Source: an uncultured Eubacterium sp.
GTDB lineage: Bacteria; Bacillota; Clostridia; Lachnospirales; Lachnospiraceae
Direction: 5' to 3'
Assembly: GCA_945946665.1 (NCBI GenBank)
Contig: CAMEWO010000024.1
Location: 1 to 32,957, forward strand
Length of the DNA: 32,957 bases
Under the pieces are notes generated by a model, which did no database searches, was not told the DNA's origin, and saw nothing but the letters and a program-made list of their open reading frames with translations. Position numbers and translations under genes: made by a program. Shown in pieces: positions 7,880 to 15,733 of this stretch (positions within the stretch are counted from its first letter, which is position 1; the number at the start of each line of letters is the position of its first letter).

Positions 7880-8482
7880 ATGTATATTACTTGTTTGGAT
7901 TTGGAAGGAGTTTTAGTACCTGAGATTTGGATTGCATTTGCAGAGGCAAGTGGAATTCCTGAGCTGAAGAAGACAACCAGAGATGAGCCAGATTATGACA
8001 AGCTCATGAAGTGGAGACTGGGAGTTCTTAAAGAACATGGACTTGGATTGAAGGAGATTCAGGAGACAATAGCCAAGATTGATCCTTTGCCAGGAGCAAA
8101 GAAATTCTTAGATGAGCTTCGTTCATTTACCCAGGTAATTATAATCAGTGATACATTTTCACAGTTTGCAACTCCTCTTATGGAGAAGTTAGGATGGCCA
8201 ACAATATTCTGTAATTCACTTGAAGTTGCAGATAACGGTGAGATAACAGGATTCAAGATGCGCTGTGAGCAGTCAAAGCTTACTACTGTTAAGGCGTTAC
8301 AGTCAATTGGATATGAGACTATTGCCAGCGGTGACAGCTACAATGACCTTGCTATGATTAAAGCCAGCAAGGCAGGTTTCTTATTCAAGAGTACAGATAA
8401 GATTAAGAATGATAATCCTGAACTTGAGGCATTCGAGACATATGATGAGCTCATGGCAGCAATTAAGAAGGCTATGATTTAA
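7880..8482 (+). CDS. thrH: Phosphoserine phosphatase / homoserine phosphotransferase ThrH
   Basis: A 200-residue haloacid-dehalogenase-fold enzyme closely resembling ThrH, which removes phosphate from phosphoserine and can transfer it to homoserine. It opens with CLDLEGVLVPE, where D7 is the nucleophile and E9 takes the place of the usual second aspartate, as in ThrH. Motif II is IIISDTF (about 92-98) and motif III GDSYNDLAM (about 152-160). AAGGAGGAAAG precedes the ATG. A perfect small hairpin (CTCTGC-AAT-GCAGAG, 7839-7853) without a T-run lies between it and the flavodiiron gene, so read-through is likely. It connects serine and threonine metabolism with sstT and the sda genes. Confidence 0.9.
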   Translation: MYITCLDLEGVLVPEIWIAFAEASGIPELKKTTRDEPDYDKLMKWRLGVLKEHGLGLKEIQETIAKIDPLPGAKKFLDELRSFTQVIIISDTFSQFATPLMEKLGWPTIFCNSLEVADNGEITGFKMRCEQSKLTTVKALQSIGYETIASGDSYNDLAMIKASKAGFLFKSTDKIKNDNPELEAFETYDELMAAIKKAMI

Positions 8483-8490
8483 TATCAGAA

Positions 8491-8547
8491 AATATACCAG
8501 AAAACATGCCAGTGCATGCAAATCGGATGATTGTGCACTGGTATATT
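8491..8547 (+). promoter_or_regulatory. Two mutually exclusive stem-loops
   Basis: AATATACCAG (8491-8500) pairs perfectly with CTGGTATATT (8538-8547), and CCAGTGCA (8509-8516) pairs with TGCACTGG (8534-8541). Both need the same CTGG, so only one stem can form at a time. No T-run follows. The stretch is the 3' end of the thrH transcript and lies before the next promoter. Confidence 0.5.
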
Positions 8548-8581
8548 AATGAGGCTATCTGACAAGACAGATAAAAATAAC

Positions 8582-8610
8582 TTGACAAGACAATAATATA
8601 GTTTTATTCT
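8582..8610 (+). promoter_or_regulatory. Promoter with overlapping direct repeat
   Basis: Consensus -35 TTGACA (8582-8587), a 17-bp spacer and -10 TATTCT (8605-8610). The 10-bp word TGACAAGACA occurs at 8560-8569 and again at 8583-8592, over the -35, so it is a candidate operator. The start would be near 8617, giving a leader of about 24 nt. Confidence 0.65.
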
Positions 8611-8640
8611 ATCATCATGCTTTAATTTGGAGGAAAGATG

Positions 8641-9687
8641 ATGGAAAAGGTAAAAAAAGTTCTGAACCACATATTTATTGATGGTTTGGGTGGAATGGCA
8701 CTGGGCTTGTTCTCAACTTTGATTATTGGAACAATTATTGCCCAGATTGGAACATTTGTAGGTGGAACAGTTGGTACATATATAACCGGAGCTGCCAATG
8801 TGGCAAAAACATTGACAGGAGCAGGTATTGGTGTGGGCGTGGCAGTTAAATTTGCTTCATCTCCACTTGTTACAATATCTGCGGCTGTTGCTGGTATGAT
8901 TGGAGCTTTCCCTACAGTCAATTCTATGACAGCATTTGCATTGGGAAAACCAGGTGAGCCATTAGGAGCATTTGTGGCAGCCCTTGTTGCAATAGAGCTT
9001 GGCAGACTTGTATCTAACAAGACTAAGGTTGATATCATTGTTACACCATTTGTATCAATTTGCTCAGGTGCCCTTGTGGGATATGTAATTGGACCACCAA
9101 TCTCACAGTTTATGATGTGGTTAGGAAATCTTGTTAATATTAATGTTGAGCAGCATCCTGTTGTGGGAGGTATTCTTATCTCTGTACTTATGGGGATGAT
9201 TCTTACACTTCCAATCAGCTCAGCAGCTATTGGCGTGTCTATGGGTATTACAGGTGTTGCAGCAGGTGCAGCAACCATCGGATGCTGCTGTCAGATGGTG
9301 GGATTTGCAGTTGCCAGCTACCGTGAGAATAAGATGGGTGGCTTGATTGCCCAGGGAATAGGTACATCAATGCTTCAGATTCCTAATATTGTGAAGAAAC
9401 CAATTATATGGCTTCCTTCAATTATATCCAGTGCAATCTTAGGCCCAATATCCAGTGCAGTACTTCATATGACCAGCACACCAACAGGTTCAGGTATGGG
9501 TTCTGCAGGATTCGTGGGACAGATTATGGCATGGCAGAGCATGTCAGCAACAATGTCTGTTACAGTTGTGGCTGTTGAGATAATTGTAATGCACTTTATT
9601 CTTCCTGCTCTTGTAACTTTTGTTGTTTCAGAGCTTATGAGAAAATTTGGATTAATCAAGGAAGGGGATATGCTTCTCCGTCTGTAA
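8641..9687 (+). CDS. PTS EIIC-like membrane protein (PTS_EIIC_2 family)
   Basis: A 348-residue Gly- and Ala-rich polytopic protein resembling the PTS_EIIC_2 (PF13303) group of sugar phosphotransferase permeases. The N-terminus HIFIDGLGGMALGLFSTLI and the repeated hydrophobic helices through about residue 345 support this. No EIIA or EIIB domain or gene is nearby, so phosphate coupling is not shown; some family members may be sensors or non-PTS carriers (inference). Two ATGs occur in tandem (8638 and 8641); the second has the better 7-base spacing from GGAGG. It is a single-gene unit between the promoter at 8582 and the terminator at 9764. Confidence 0.82.
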   Translation: MEKVKKVLNHIFIDGLGGMALGLFSTLIIGTIIAQIGTFVGGTVGTYITGAANVAKTLTGAGIGVGVAVKFASSPLVTISAAVAGMIGAFPTVNSMTAFALGKPGEPLGAFVAALVAIELGRLVSNKTKVDIIVTPFVSICSGALVGYVIGPPISQFMMWLGNLVNINVEQHPVVGGILISVLMGMILTLPISSAAIGVSMGITGVAAGAATIGCCCQMVGFAVASYRENKMGGLIAQGIGTSMLQIPNIVKKPIIWLPSIISSAILGPISSAVLHMTSTPTGSGMGSAGFVGQIMAWQSMSATMSVTVVAVEIIVMHFILPALVTFVVSELMRKFGLIKEGDMLLRL

Positions 9688-9763
9688 AGATATTCTATGA
9701 TTTTCTGCAAAAAATGTCGAAATTTCTGTTAAATATAGTGAAATTTAATTAGGAATATGATAG

Positions 9764-9802
9764 AATAAACTTTGTGTTATCAAACGCAAAGTTTATTTTT
9801 TT
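9764..9802 (+). terminator. Intrinsic terminator after the EIIC-like gene
   Basis: AATAAACTTTG (9764-9774) pairs with CAAAGTTTATT (9787-9797) around a 12-nt loop and is followed by T residues to 9802. A promoter-like GTGAAA (9738-9743), 17 bp, TAGAAT (9761-9766) overlaps its left arm, so the hairpin may also cut short transcripts headed for the GGDEF gene. Confidence 0.75.
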
Positions 9803-9871
9803 AGCAAAAACCTCTTAATCATTTAATGTTTACATATATATGGGGGTTAATGCATTTAAAGAGGGGATTAA

Positions 9872-10936
9872 ATGTATAATATTAAATGGGACAAGGTTGA
9901 TATTAAGAAGCTTACAGGGTTTTCAGTGAAAGCCATACTGCTTCTGTTTCTATTAATTCATGTGTATTTCGGGGGATTTTATATCCATTATGATGCAGAC
10001 TTTATGGTAAAGTTAAATATTATAAGTCTGATTGTAATTGCAGTTGCAGCGGTTCTTGCACATAGGAAGAAGTATCAGCTGTTATTTAACATTATATTAG
10101 TTGAAGCAGATTTTCACATAACAGTGGCAACTATATCCTTTGGGTGGTATTGTGGATTTCAGAATTATCTTATTGCCCTTGTAGTTTTAATATTCTTTGT
10201 AGACTACTGTTCTAAGTCTACGAGGTTGTTTTATGTAAGGGCAGTGAAGCTTTCTGTTATGTGTTTTATATCTTATATTGCTGCTTATATCTGTACTATT
10301 GTTATGGCAGAGCCTTATCTTATTGATGAGAAGACTGCCAGAGTTACCCAGATGATTTCTTCAGTAGCGGTATTTGCTACTGTTGTGATTACATTGTGGA
10401 TTCTTATTCAGTTTACTTTCAGGATTGAGACTAAGATGTCAACACAGGCATATAATGACAAGCTGACAGGGTTGCCTAACAGATATTATTTTGTGGAGAA
10501 TTTTGACCTTCTTATGAAGGAATGTGAGAAAGAAGCTGTATTTGTGGCAATAATGGATATTGATGATTTTAAGAGAGTCAACGATACCTATGGTCATAAC
10601 GCAGGAGATTACGTTCTTCAGACAGTTGCCGGGATTATACGCGCAAAGTGTGATAATATGGTTATCTGCCGATGAGGTGGAGAAGAGTTCCTTCTTTCAG
10701 GTGAAGCACCGGGAAAGGATGAGGATGCCAGAAGGAAGATGTATCACGAGCTGAATAATATCCGCAAATCCATTGGCAATTACGATTTTGAGTATGAGGG
10801 TAACAGATTCAGGATTACTCTGACAATGGGTGTATCTTTTTACGGAGAGGCTGAAACGCTTGAAGACTGGATAGAATCTGCTGATAAGAAGCTGTATTCA
10901 GGCAAGCTTAGTGGTAAAAATAAACTGGTAAGCTAG
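9872..10936 (+). pseudogene. Membrane diguanylate cyclase (GGDEF) with in-frame TGA
   Basis: Six or so hydrophobic helices (about 15-185) are followed by a GGDEF domain that would make cyclic di-GMP. DKLTGLPNR (196-204) and DIDDFKRVNDTYGHNAGD (229-246) are intact. Codon 268 is TGA (10673-10675), and the same frame continues directly with GGEEFLLSGEAPGKDEDA and on to GVSFYGEAETLEDW and a normal end at 10936. In GGDEF proteins the position before GG(D/E)EF is usually Trp or Tyr, so TGG to TGA is the simplest change. As written, translation stops after 267 residues, before the active site. No other damage is seen in the last 88 codons, which suggests a recent mutation, a sequence error or read-through. 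AGAGGGG precedes the ATG. Confidence 0.85.
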
Positions 10937-10999
10937 ACCGTTTTGCCAGATATTATTTCTGTATATTTTTAGAATAGCTGATTGGAAATGGGGATTGAC

Positions 11000-11731
11000 A
11001 TGAAATTTAGTTGCAGATACAGAGTTGGAATTGAAGAAATCGGACATGACCATAAAGCCTCATTAAAAGCAATGGTAACATTTCTTGAGGACAGTGCGTG
11101 CTGGCATTCAGCTACAGTCGGTTATGGGATTAAGGAAGTTGAGACAAAACACAGGGCATGGGTGGTTCTGGACTGGAAGATTAAGGTAATAGAATATCCT
11201 GAGTATCAGGAGGAACTTACAGTGTCTACATGGTCCCGCTACATGGACGGAATACGTGCCTTCAGGGACTATGAAATGAGAGGGGCTGATGGAAGGCTGC
11301 TTGCTACAGGTTCTTCCAAGTGGATTCTCACTGATACTGAAAGAAGAAGACCCGTAAGATTAACAGATGATATTAATGAACTATACGGAACAGAGCCAGA
11401 TATGGCAATGGACGAAGAGATTGAGGAACTTACATATGATGAGGCATTATTTGAGAATGGGTACACCACACAGTATTTTGTTACCCGACGAGACATAGAT
11501 GTTAATAAACATGTCCATAATATTAATTATATAGATATTGCGTATGATGCCATGCCAGAGGAGATATATTCGAAGTTTGTCATGGGAGGATTTACCCAGC
11601 TTCACATCCTGTACAAAAAGGAGATTAAACTGGGTGATACTGTAACATGTAAATACATTGAACAAAACGGACATCATACAATTGCGTTACTTGTAGATAA
11701 TAAGATGCACTCCATTATTGATTTCTCATAA
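11000..11731 (+). CDS. Acyl-ACP thioesterase
   Basis: A 243-residue double-hotdog acyl-ACP thioesterase (PF01643 type), which releases fatty acids from acyl carrier protein in the cytoplasm. The C-terminal hotdog has the active-site pattern D165-x-D167-x-N169-x-H171 followed by NINYID. The N-terminal hotdog includes the HRAWVVLDW strand (51-59). The ATG at 11000 is preferred because GGGG lies six bases before it; in-frame TTG at 10982 and ATG at 10988 have poor ribosome sites. The gene has its own terminator, whose stem overlaps the last codons. Link to the neighbouring GGDEF gene is positional only. Confidence 0.88.
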   Translation: MKFSCRYRVGIEEIGHDHKASLKAMVTFLEDSACWHSATVGYGIKEVETKHRAWVVLDWKIKVIEYPEYQEELTVSTWSRYMDGIRAFRDYEMRGADGRLLATGSSKWILTDTERRRPVRLTDDINELYGTEPDMAMDEEIEELTYDEALFENGYTTQYFVTRRDIDVNKHVHNINYIDIAYDAMPEEIYSKFVMGGFTQLHILYKKEIKLGDTVTCKYIEQNGHHTIALLVDNKMHSIIDFS

Positions 11732-11743
11732 TGGAGTATTTTT
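11709..11743 (+). terminator. Terminator overlapping the thioesterase stop codon
   Basis: ACTCCATTAT (11709-11718) pairs perfectly with ATAATGGAGT (11728-11737) over a 9-nt loop, followed by ATTTTT. The stop TAA (11729-11731) lies inside the right arm, so the last seven codons are also terminator sequence. Confidence 0.85.
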
Positions 11744-11752
11744 GTAGCAAAA

Positions 11753-11868
11753 GCCCGGAAAGCGAAGAATGTGCTTGCACAATTCTTCATTTGCCGGGCA
11801 AGGGAACAGCGAGAAGCTTTGCTCCCCGCTGTGAGTGTGCGGAATCGAGTAGGAGTAGCCTACTCGAT
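11753..11868 (+). promoter_or_regulatory. Three-hairpin leader of the ABC exporter operon
   Basis: Hairpin A (11753-11799) joins GCCCGG with CCGGGC and GAAGAAT with ATTCTTC, with a GTG-CTTG-CAC tip. Hairpin B pairs ACAGCG (11806-11811) with CGCTGT (11827-11832). Hairpin C is a perfect 10-bp stem, ATCGAGTAGG with CCTACTCGAT (11844-11868), ending one base before the ribosome site AGGAGAG. None has a T-run. Part of A (11753-11781) matches 25 of 29 bases with the minus strand of 20382-20410, so at least that part is a dispersed repeat. A 21-codon frame runs from ATG 11769 to TGA 11834; its translation is unproven. Confidence 0.6.
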
Positions 11869-11879
11869 AGGAGAGAGAT

Positions 11880-13604
11880 ATGAAAAGAATATGGATGTAT
11901 ATCAGGGAATATAAGAAGGAATGTGTACTGGCACCTCTGTTTAAGATGCTGGAGGCAACATTTGAACTTTTTGTTCCACTGGTTGTGTCAGGAATTATTG
12001 ATAATGGTATAGGAAATAATGATAAAGATTATATAATAAAGATGTGCCTTCTGCTTATCGGTCTTGCAGTAATCGGACTTGTGTGTTCCATAACAGCCCA
12101 GTACTTCAGTGCAAAAGCGGCAGTAGGATGTGCCACAGGGATGAGACACCATCTGTTTAAGCATATTCAGAGCCTGTCCTTTACAGAGATGGATACAATT
12201 GGAGCATCAACTCTGGTCACAAGAATGACAAGTGACATTAATCAGGTTCAGAATGGAGTGAATCTTGTATTAAGGCTGTTTCTTCGTTCACCATTTATTG
12301 TGTTTGGTGCAATGATAATGGCATTCACAATTGATTACAAGGCAGCACTTGTATTTGTGGCAGCTATTCCTGTTCTGGCTTTAATTGTATTTGGAATCAT
12401 GTTGTCCACAAGGCCTATGTACAAGAATGTACAGGCAGGACTTGATAAGATTCTTGGAATTACCAGAGAGAATCTGACCGGTGTAAGGGTTATAAGGGCT
12501 TTTAATATGGAGGATGAGGAGATTGGCAGATTCAAGGAGGCTAATCAGAATCTGAACAAGCTCCAGAAGTTCGTAGGTAAGATATCAGGTCTTATGAATC
12601 CACTGACATATGTAGTGGTAAATATTTCAATAATTGCACTTATATGGATTGGTGCAGTGAGAGTTAATCTTGGAACACTTTCACAGGGACAGGTTGTAGC
12701 TTTATATAACTATATGTCACAGATTCTTGTGGAGCTTATTAAGCTGGCTAACCTGGTAATCAGCATAGCCAAGGCTCTTGCCTGTGCCGGACGAATTGAC
12801 ACTGTATTTCAGGTGCAGTCAGGCATGGAATATGGAAGGATTAAAGCTGCATACGGATTCGATGATAACACTCCGGCTGTTGAGTTCAAGAATGTCTCCC
12901 TGAAATATTCAGGTGGAGGAGATAATACTTTGACAGATATTAGTTTCTCTGTTATGCCTGGTGAAACTGTGGGGGTAATTGGTGGAACAGGTTCAGGAAA
13001 AACTTCACTGGTGAGCCTTATCCCAAGGTTTTATGATGTAACTGGGGGAGAGGTTTTAATTAACGGAATTAATGTTAAAGAATATACAGAAGATTCCCTG
13101 AAGAAAAAGGTTGCTGTAGTTATGCAGAAAGCAATGCTTTTTAAGGGGACAATAAGAGACAACATGAAGTGGGGAGATGCAGATGCCTCAGATGAAGATA
13201 TATTAGAGGCTTTAAGAGTATCCCAGTCTCTTGAATTTGTTGAGAAAAAGCAGGGAAAACTGGATGCCTTTATTGACCAGCAGGGAAAGAACCTGTCAGG
13301 AGGACAGAAGCAGAGGCTTAATATTGCCAGAGCACTGGTAAGAAAGCCGGATATTCTTATTCTGGATGACAGTGCTTCCGCTCTTGACTATGCTACAGAC
13401 GCAGCTTTAAGAAATGCTATTTCAAATCTTAATCCTGCGCCTACATTATTCATAGTCTCCCAGCGTGCGGCTTCTCTTATGCATGCAGATAAGATAATTG
13501 TGCTGGATGATGGAGAAATGGTGGGAATTGGTACACATGAGGAGCTTCTGGCAGGATGTGAAGTGTATCAGGAAATATATAATTCACAGTTTAAGCAGGA
13601 TTAG
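11880..13604 (+). CDS. ABC exporter half-transporter, degenerate-site subunit
   Basis: A 574-residue protein with an N-terminal six-helix exporter domain (about 1-320) and a C-terminal ATPase. Walker A is GGTGSGKT (368-375), the Q-loop Gln is near 416, the signature LSGGQ is at 472-476. Walker B reads LILDDSAS, with Asp instead of the catalytic Glu, and the switch His is replaced by Gln (VSQR, Q528). These losses mark the non-hydrolysing site of heterodimeric exporters such as TM287/288 and BmrCD. The partner gene starts 23 bp downstream. Substrate is unknown; drugs, lipids or peptides are possible. Expression may be tuned by the structured leader. Confidence 0.92.
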   Translation: MKRIWMYIREYKKECVLAPLFKMLEATFELFVPLVVSGIIDNGIGNNDKDYIIKMCLLLIGLAVIGLVCSITAQYFSAKAAVGCATGMRHHLFKHIQSLSFTEMDTIGASTLVTRMTSDINQVQNGVNLVLRLFLRSPFIVFGAMIMAFTIDYKAALVFVAAIPVLALIVFGIMLSTRPMYKNVQAGLDKILGITRENLTGVRVIRAFNMEDEEIGRFKEANQNLNKLQKFVGKISGLMNPLTYVVVNISIIALIWIGAVRVNLGTLSQGQVVALYNYMSQILVELIKLANLVISIAKALACAGRIDTVFQVQSGMEYGRIKAAYGFDDNTPAVEFKNVSLKYSGGGDNTLTDISFSVMPGETVGVIGGTGSGKTSLVSLIPRFYDVTGGEVLINGINVKEYTEDSLKKKVAVVMQKAMLFKGTIRDNMKWGDADASDEDILEALRVSQSLEFVEKKQGKLDAFIDQQGKNLSGGQKQRLNIARALVRKPDILILDDSASALDYATDAALRNAISNLNPAPTLFIVSQRAASLMHADKIIVLDDGEMVGIGTHEELLAGCEVYQEIYNSQFKQD

Positions 13605-13627
13605 AAAATACCGGGAAGGAGGCAGAC

Positions 13628-15382
13628 ATGAAGAAGGATAACAAATCCAGTTCAGGCAGGACACTTAAAAAAGTAATGCTTAGAATTAAAAGATACTGGG
13701 TATACTTAATAATATCCATATTAATGGCTGTAATTACAGTGGCATCAAGTCTTTATGCTCCTATTCTTGTGGGTAATGCCATTGATTATATAATTGGCCC
13801 TGGTGATGTGGATTTTATTGGTGTTAAAGTCGTGATAATGAAGTTTGCACTGGTAATTGTGTGCACAGCTGTATCACAGTGGATTATGAACATTTGTAAC
13901 AATAAGATAATATACCATGTAACAAGAAACATAAGAGACGAGGCAATAGAAAAGATTGAACATCTGCCTTTGAGCTATATTGATTCCCATTCCTATGGTG
14001 AGGTGGTAAGCCGGGTAATAGCTGATGTAGACCAGTTTGCTGATGGACTTCTTATGGGATTTACCCAGTTTTTTACCGGTGTTACAACCATAGTGGGAAC
14101 GTTGCTTTTCATGATTATGATTAACGTTAAGATTACCCTGGTGGTAGTTCTTATTACACCAGTGTCATTTCTGGTGGCAGGCTTTATTGCAAAAAAGACT
14201 TATTCAATGTTTAAGCTGCAATCAGAGACCAGGGGAGAGCAGACGGCTTTAATTGATGAAATGATTGGCGGTCAGAAGGTTGTTAAGGCTTATAACCATG
14301 AACAGGAAACCATGGATAAGTTTGATGAGATTAATGAAAGACTTCAGAAGTATTCATTGAAAGCTATATTTTTCTCATCAATTACCAATCCGGCTACAAG
14401 ATTTGTCAACAGCCTTGTTTATGCGGGAGTGGCTGTAACAGGAGCTATTTCAGCAATAAATGGTGGAATAAGCGTTGGACAGCTGGCAACATTTTTAAGC
14501 TATGCCAACCAGTACACCAAGCCATTTAACGAGATATCTGGTGTAATTACTGAATTGCAGAATGCACTTGCCTGTGCTGCAAGAGTATTTGAACTGATTG
14601 AGGAGCAGCCAGAGACAGCGGACAAACCAGATGCCGTTGTGCTTGATAATGCAGATGGAAGTATCAGTCTTGAAAATGTTTATTTCTCATATACTAAAGA
14701 TAAGGAGCTTATTACAGACTTTAATCTTAATGTGAAGCCGGGACAGAAGATAGCTATTGTAGGGCCAACTGGATGCGGAAAGACAACAATCATTAATCTG
14801 TTAATGCGTTTCTATGATGTGGACAGCGGTTCAATTAAGGTATCTGATGTGGATATTAAAGATATGACAAGACATTCATTAAGAGCCGGTTTCGGAATGG
14901 TGCTTCAGGATACATGGCTAAGGGCTGGCACAATCCGTGATAATATTATTATGGGTAAGCCGGATGCCACTGAGGAAGAGATAATTGAGGCTGCCAAAGC
15001 AGCCCATGCCCACAGTTTTATTAAGCGTCTGCCTGACGGCTATGATACTGTTATTGGTGAGGATGGGGGAAGTCTCTCCCAGGGACAGAAGCAGCTTTTA
15101 TGCATTACAAGAGTAATGCTGTGCCGTCCGCCTATGCTGATTCTTGATGAAGCTACTTCGTCAATTGATACAAGAACAGAGCTTAAGATACAGAATGCTT
15201 TCAATAAGCTGATGGAGGGAAGAACAAGTTTTATCGTAGCCCACAGACTTTCTACAATCCAGTCTGCGGATCTGATACTGGTTATGAAGGACGGACATAT
15301 TATTGAACAGGGAAACCACAGAGAACTTCTTGCAAAAGGCGGATTCTACAAGAATCTGTATGAAAGCCAGTTTGCCCAGTAA
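13628..15382 (+). CDS. ABC exporter half-transporter, catalytic subunit
   Basis: A 584-residue partner of the preceding protein. The membrane domain covers about 20-320. The ATPase has Walker A GPTGCGKT (379-386), Walker B LILDEATS with the catalytic E508 and the switch H539 in VAHR. Its signature is LSQGQ (483-487) instead of LSGGQ, and this altered signature would face the degenerate Walker B of the partner, as in TM288. So one consensus and one degenerate ATP site are predicted. AAGGAGG lies before the ATG. The 64-aa gene and tetR follow but have their own promoter. Confidence 0.93.
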   Translation: MKKDNKSSSGRTLKKVMLRIKRYWVYLIISILMAVITVASSLYAPILVGNAIDYIIGPGDVDFIGVKVVIMKFALVIVCTAVSQWIMNICNNKIIYHVTRNIRDEAIEKIEHLPLSYIDSHSYGEVVSRVIADVDQFADGLLMGFTQFFTGVTTIVGTLLFMIMINVKITLVVVLITPVSFLVAGFIAKKTYSMFKLQSETRGEQTALIDEMIGGQKVVKAYNHEQETMDKFDEINERLQKYSLKAIFFSSITNPATRFVNSLVYAGVAVTGAISAINGGISVGQLATFLSYANQYTKPFNEISGVITELQNALACAARVFELIEEQPETADKPDAVVLDNADGSISLENVYFSYTKDKELITDFNLNVKPGQKIAIVGPTGCGKTTIINLLMRFYDVDSGSIKVSDVDIKDMTRHSLRAGFGMVLQDTWLRAGTIRDNIIMGKPDATEEEIIEAAKAAHAHSFIKRLPDGYDTVIGEDGGSLSQGQKQLLCITRVMLCRPPMLILDEATSSIDTRTELKIQNAFNKLMEGRTSFIVAHRLSTIQSADLILVMKDGHIIEQGNHRELLAKGGFYKNLYESQFAQ

Positions 15383-15393
15383 TATTTTCAATC

Positions 15394-15421
15394 TTGAATT
15401 AATCAGAAGAAGTGCTACAAT
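15394..15421 (+). promoter_or_regulatory. Promoter for the 64-aa gene and tetR
   Basis: TTGAAT (15394-15399), 16 bp, TACAAT (15416-15421), with TG one base before the -10 (extended -10). The start would fall near 15428, about 95 nt before the first gene. Confidence 0.6.
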
Positions 15422-15467
15422 ATCTTTACAGATTATAAATATGTGTTTAAATATTCTGTGTGTAATG

Positions 15468-15507
15468 GCGCCACAGGACACGCAGAGGAATTTACATTAT
15501 GTGGCGC
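15468..15507 (+). promoter_or_regulatory. Leader hairpin before the 64-aa gene
   Basis: GCGCCACA (15468-15475) and TGTGGCGC (15500-15507) form a perfect 8-bp stem with a 24-nt loop. It ends six bases before the GGAG ribosome site (15514-15517). In DNA form it could also be a binding site for the TetR protein, though the arms are far apart. Confidence 0.4.
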
Positions 15508-15523
15508 AGAAATGGAGATAACT

Positions 15524-15718
15524 ATGACTCTTATTAATAAAGATAAATTCTTAAACGGTGTTGGAAAAGCTGTTGATGCAGCCAATAATGCAGCAGATAA
15601 GGCTGACCAGTTCATTAAGGACAATGAGATTGACAAGAAAGCAAAGAATGTTGCCAATGAATTTGCCGATGGAATTAAATCTGTAGGAACAAGTATAGAG
15701 AATCTTTTTAAGAAATAA
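15524..15718 (+). CDS. Small helical protein of 64 aa
   Basis: Unrecognised 64-residue protein, rich in Ala, Asn, Asp and Lys, without Cys, Trp or a membrane segment. The pattern of small hydrophobics every three to four residues (VGKAVDAANNAADKADQF) suggests amphipathic helices. GGAG six bases upstream fixes the ATG; a longer in-frame extension to 15443 would run through the leader hairpin. It is followed 15 bp later by tetR and shares its promoter. A helper of the ABC exporter or a stress protein is possible but not shown. Confidence 0.65.
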   Translation: MTLINKDKFLNGVGKAVDAANNAADKADQFIKDNEIDKKAKNVANEFADGIKSVGTSIENLFKK

Positions 15719-15733
15719 TTGAGAGGTGTACAG

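Noticed and set aside
8622-9278. 218-codon antisense frame over the EIIC-like gene
   Set aside because: Same reason: Pro/Ile/Thr-rich shadow of a membrane protein gene.
10673-10675. Reassignment of TGA to Trp in the whole genome
   Set aside because: Several genes in the window end properly at TGA with normal lengths (agrD, DUF4317), and Trp is encoded by TGG throughout.
10673-10720. Selenocysteine insertion at the GGDEF TGA
   Set aside because: A GGAGAAG/CTTCTTT stem follows the TGA, but it is weak, too close to the TGA compared with known SECIS elements, and made of conserved GGEEFLL codons. Selenocysteine is not known at this position.
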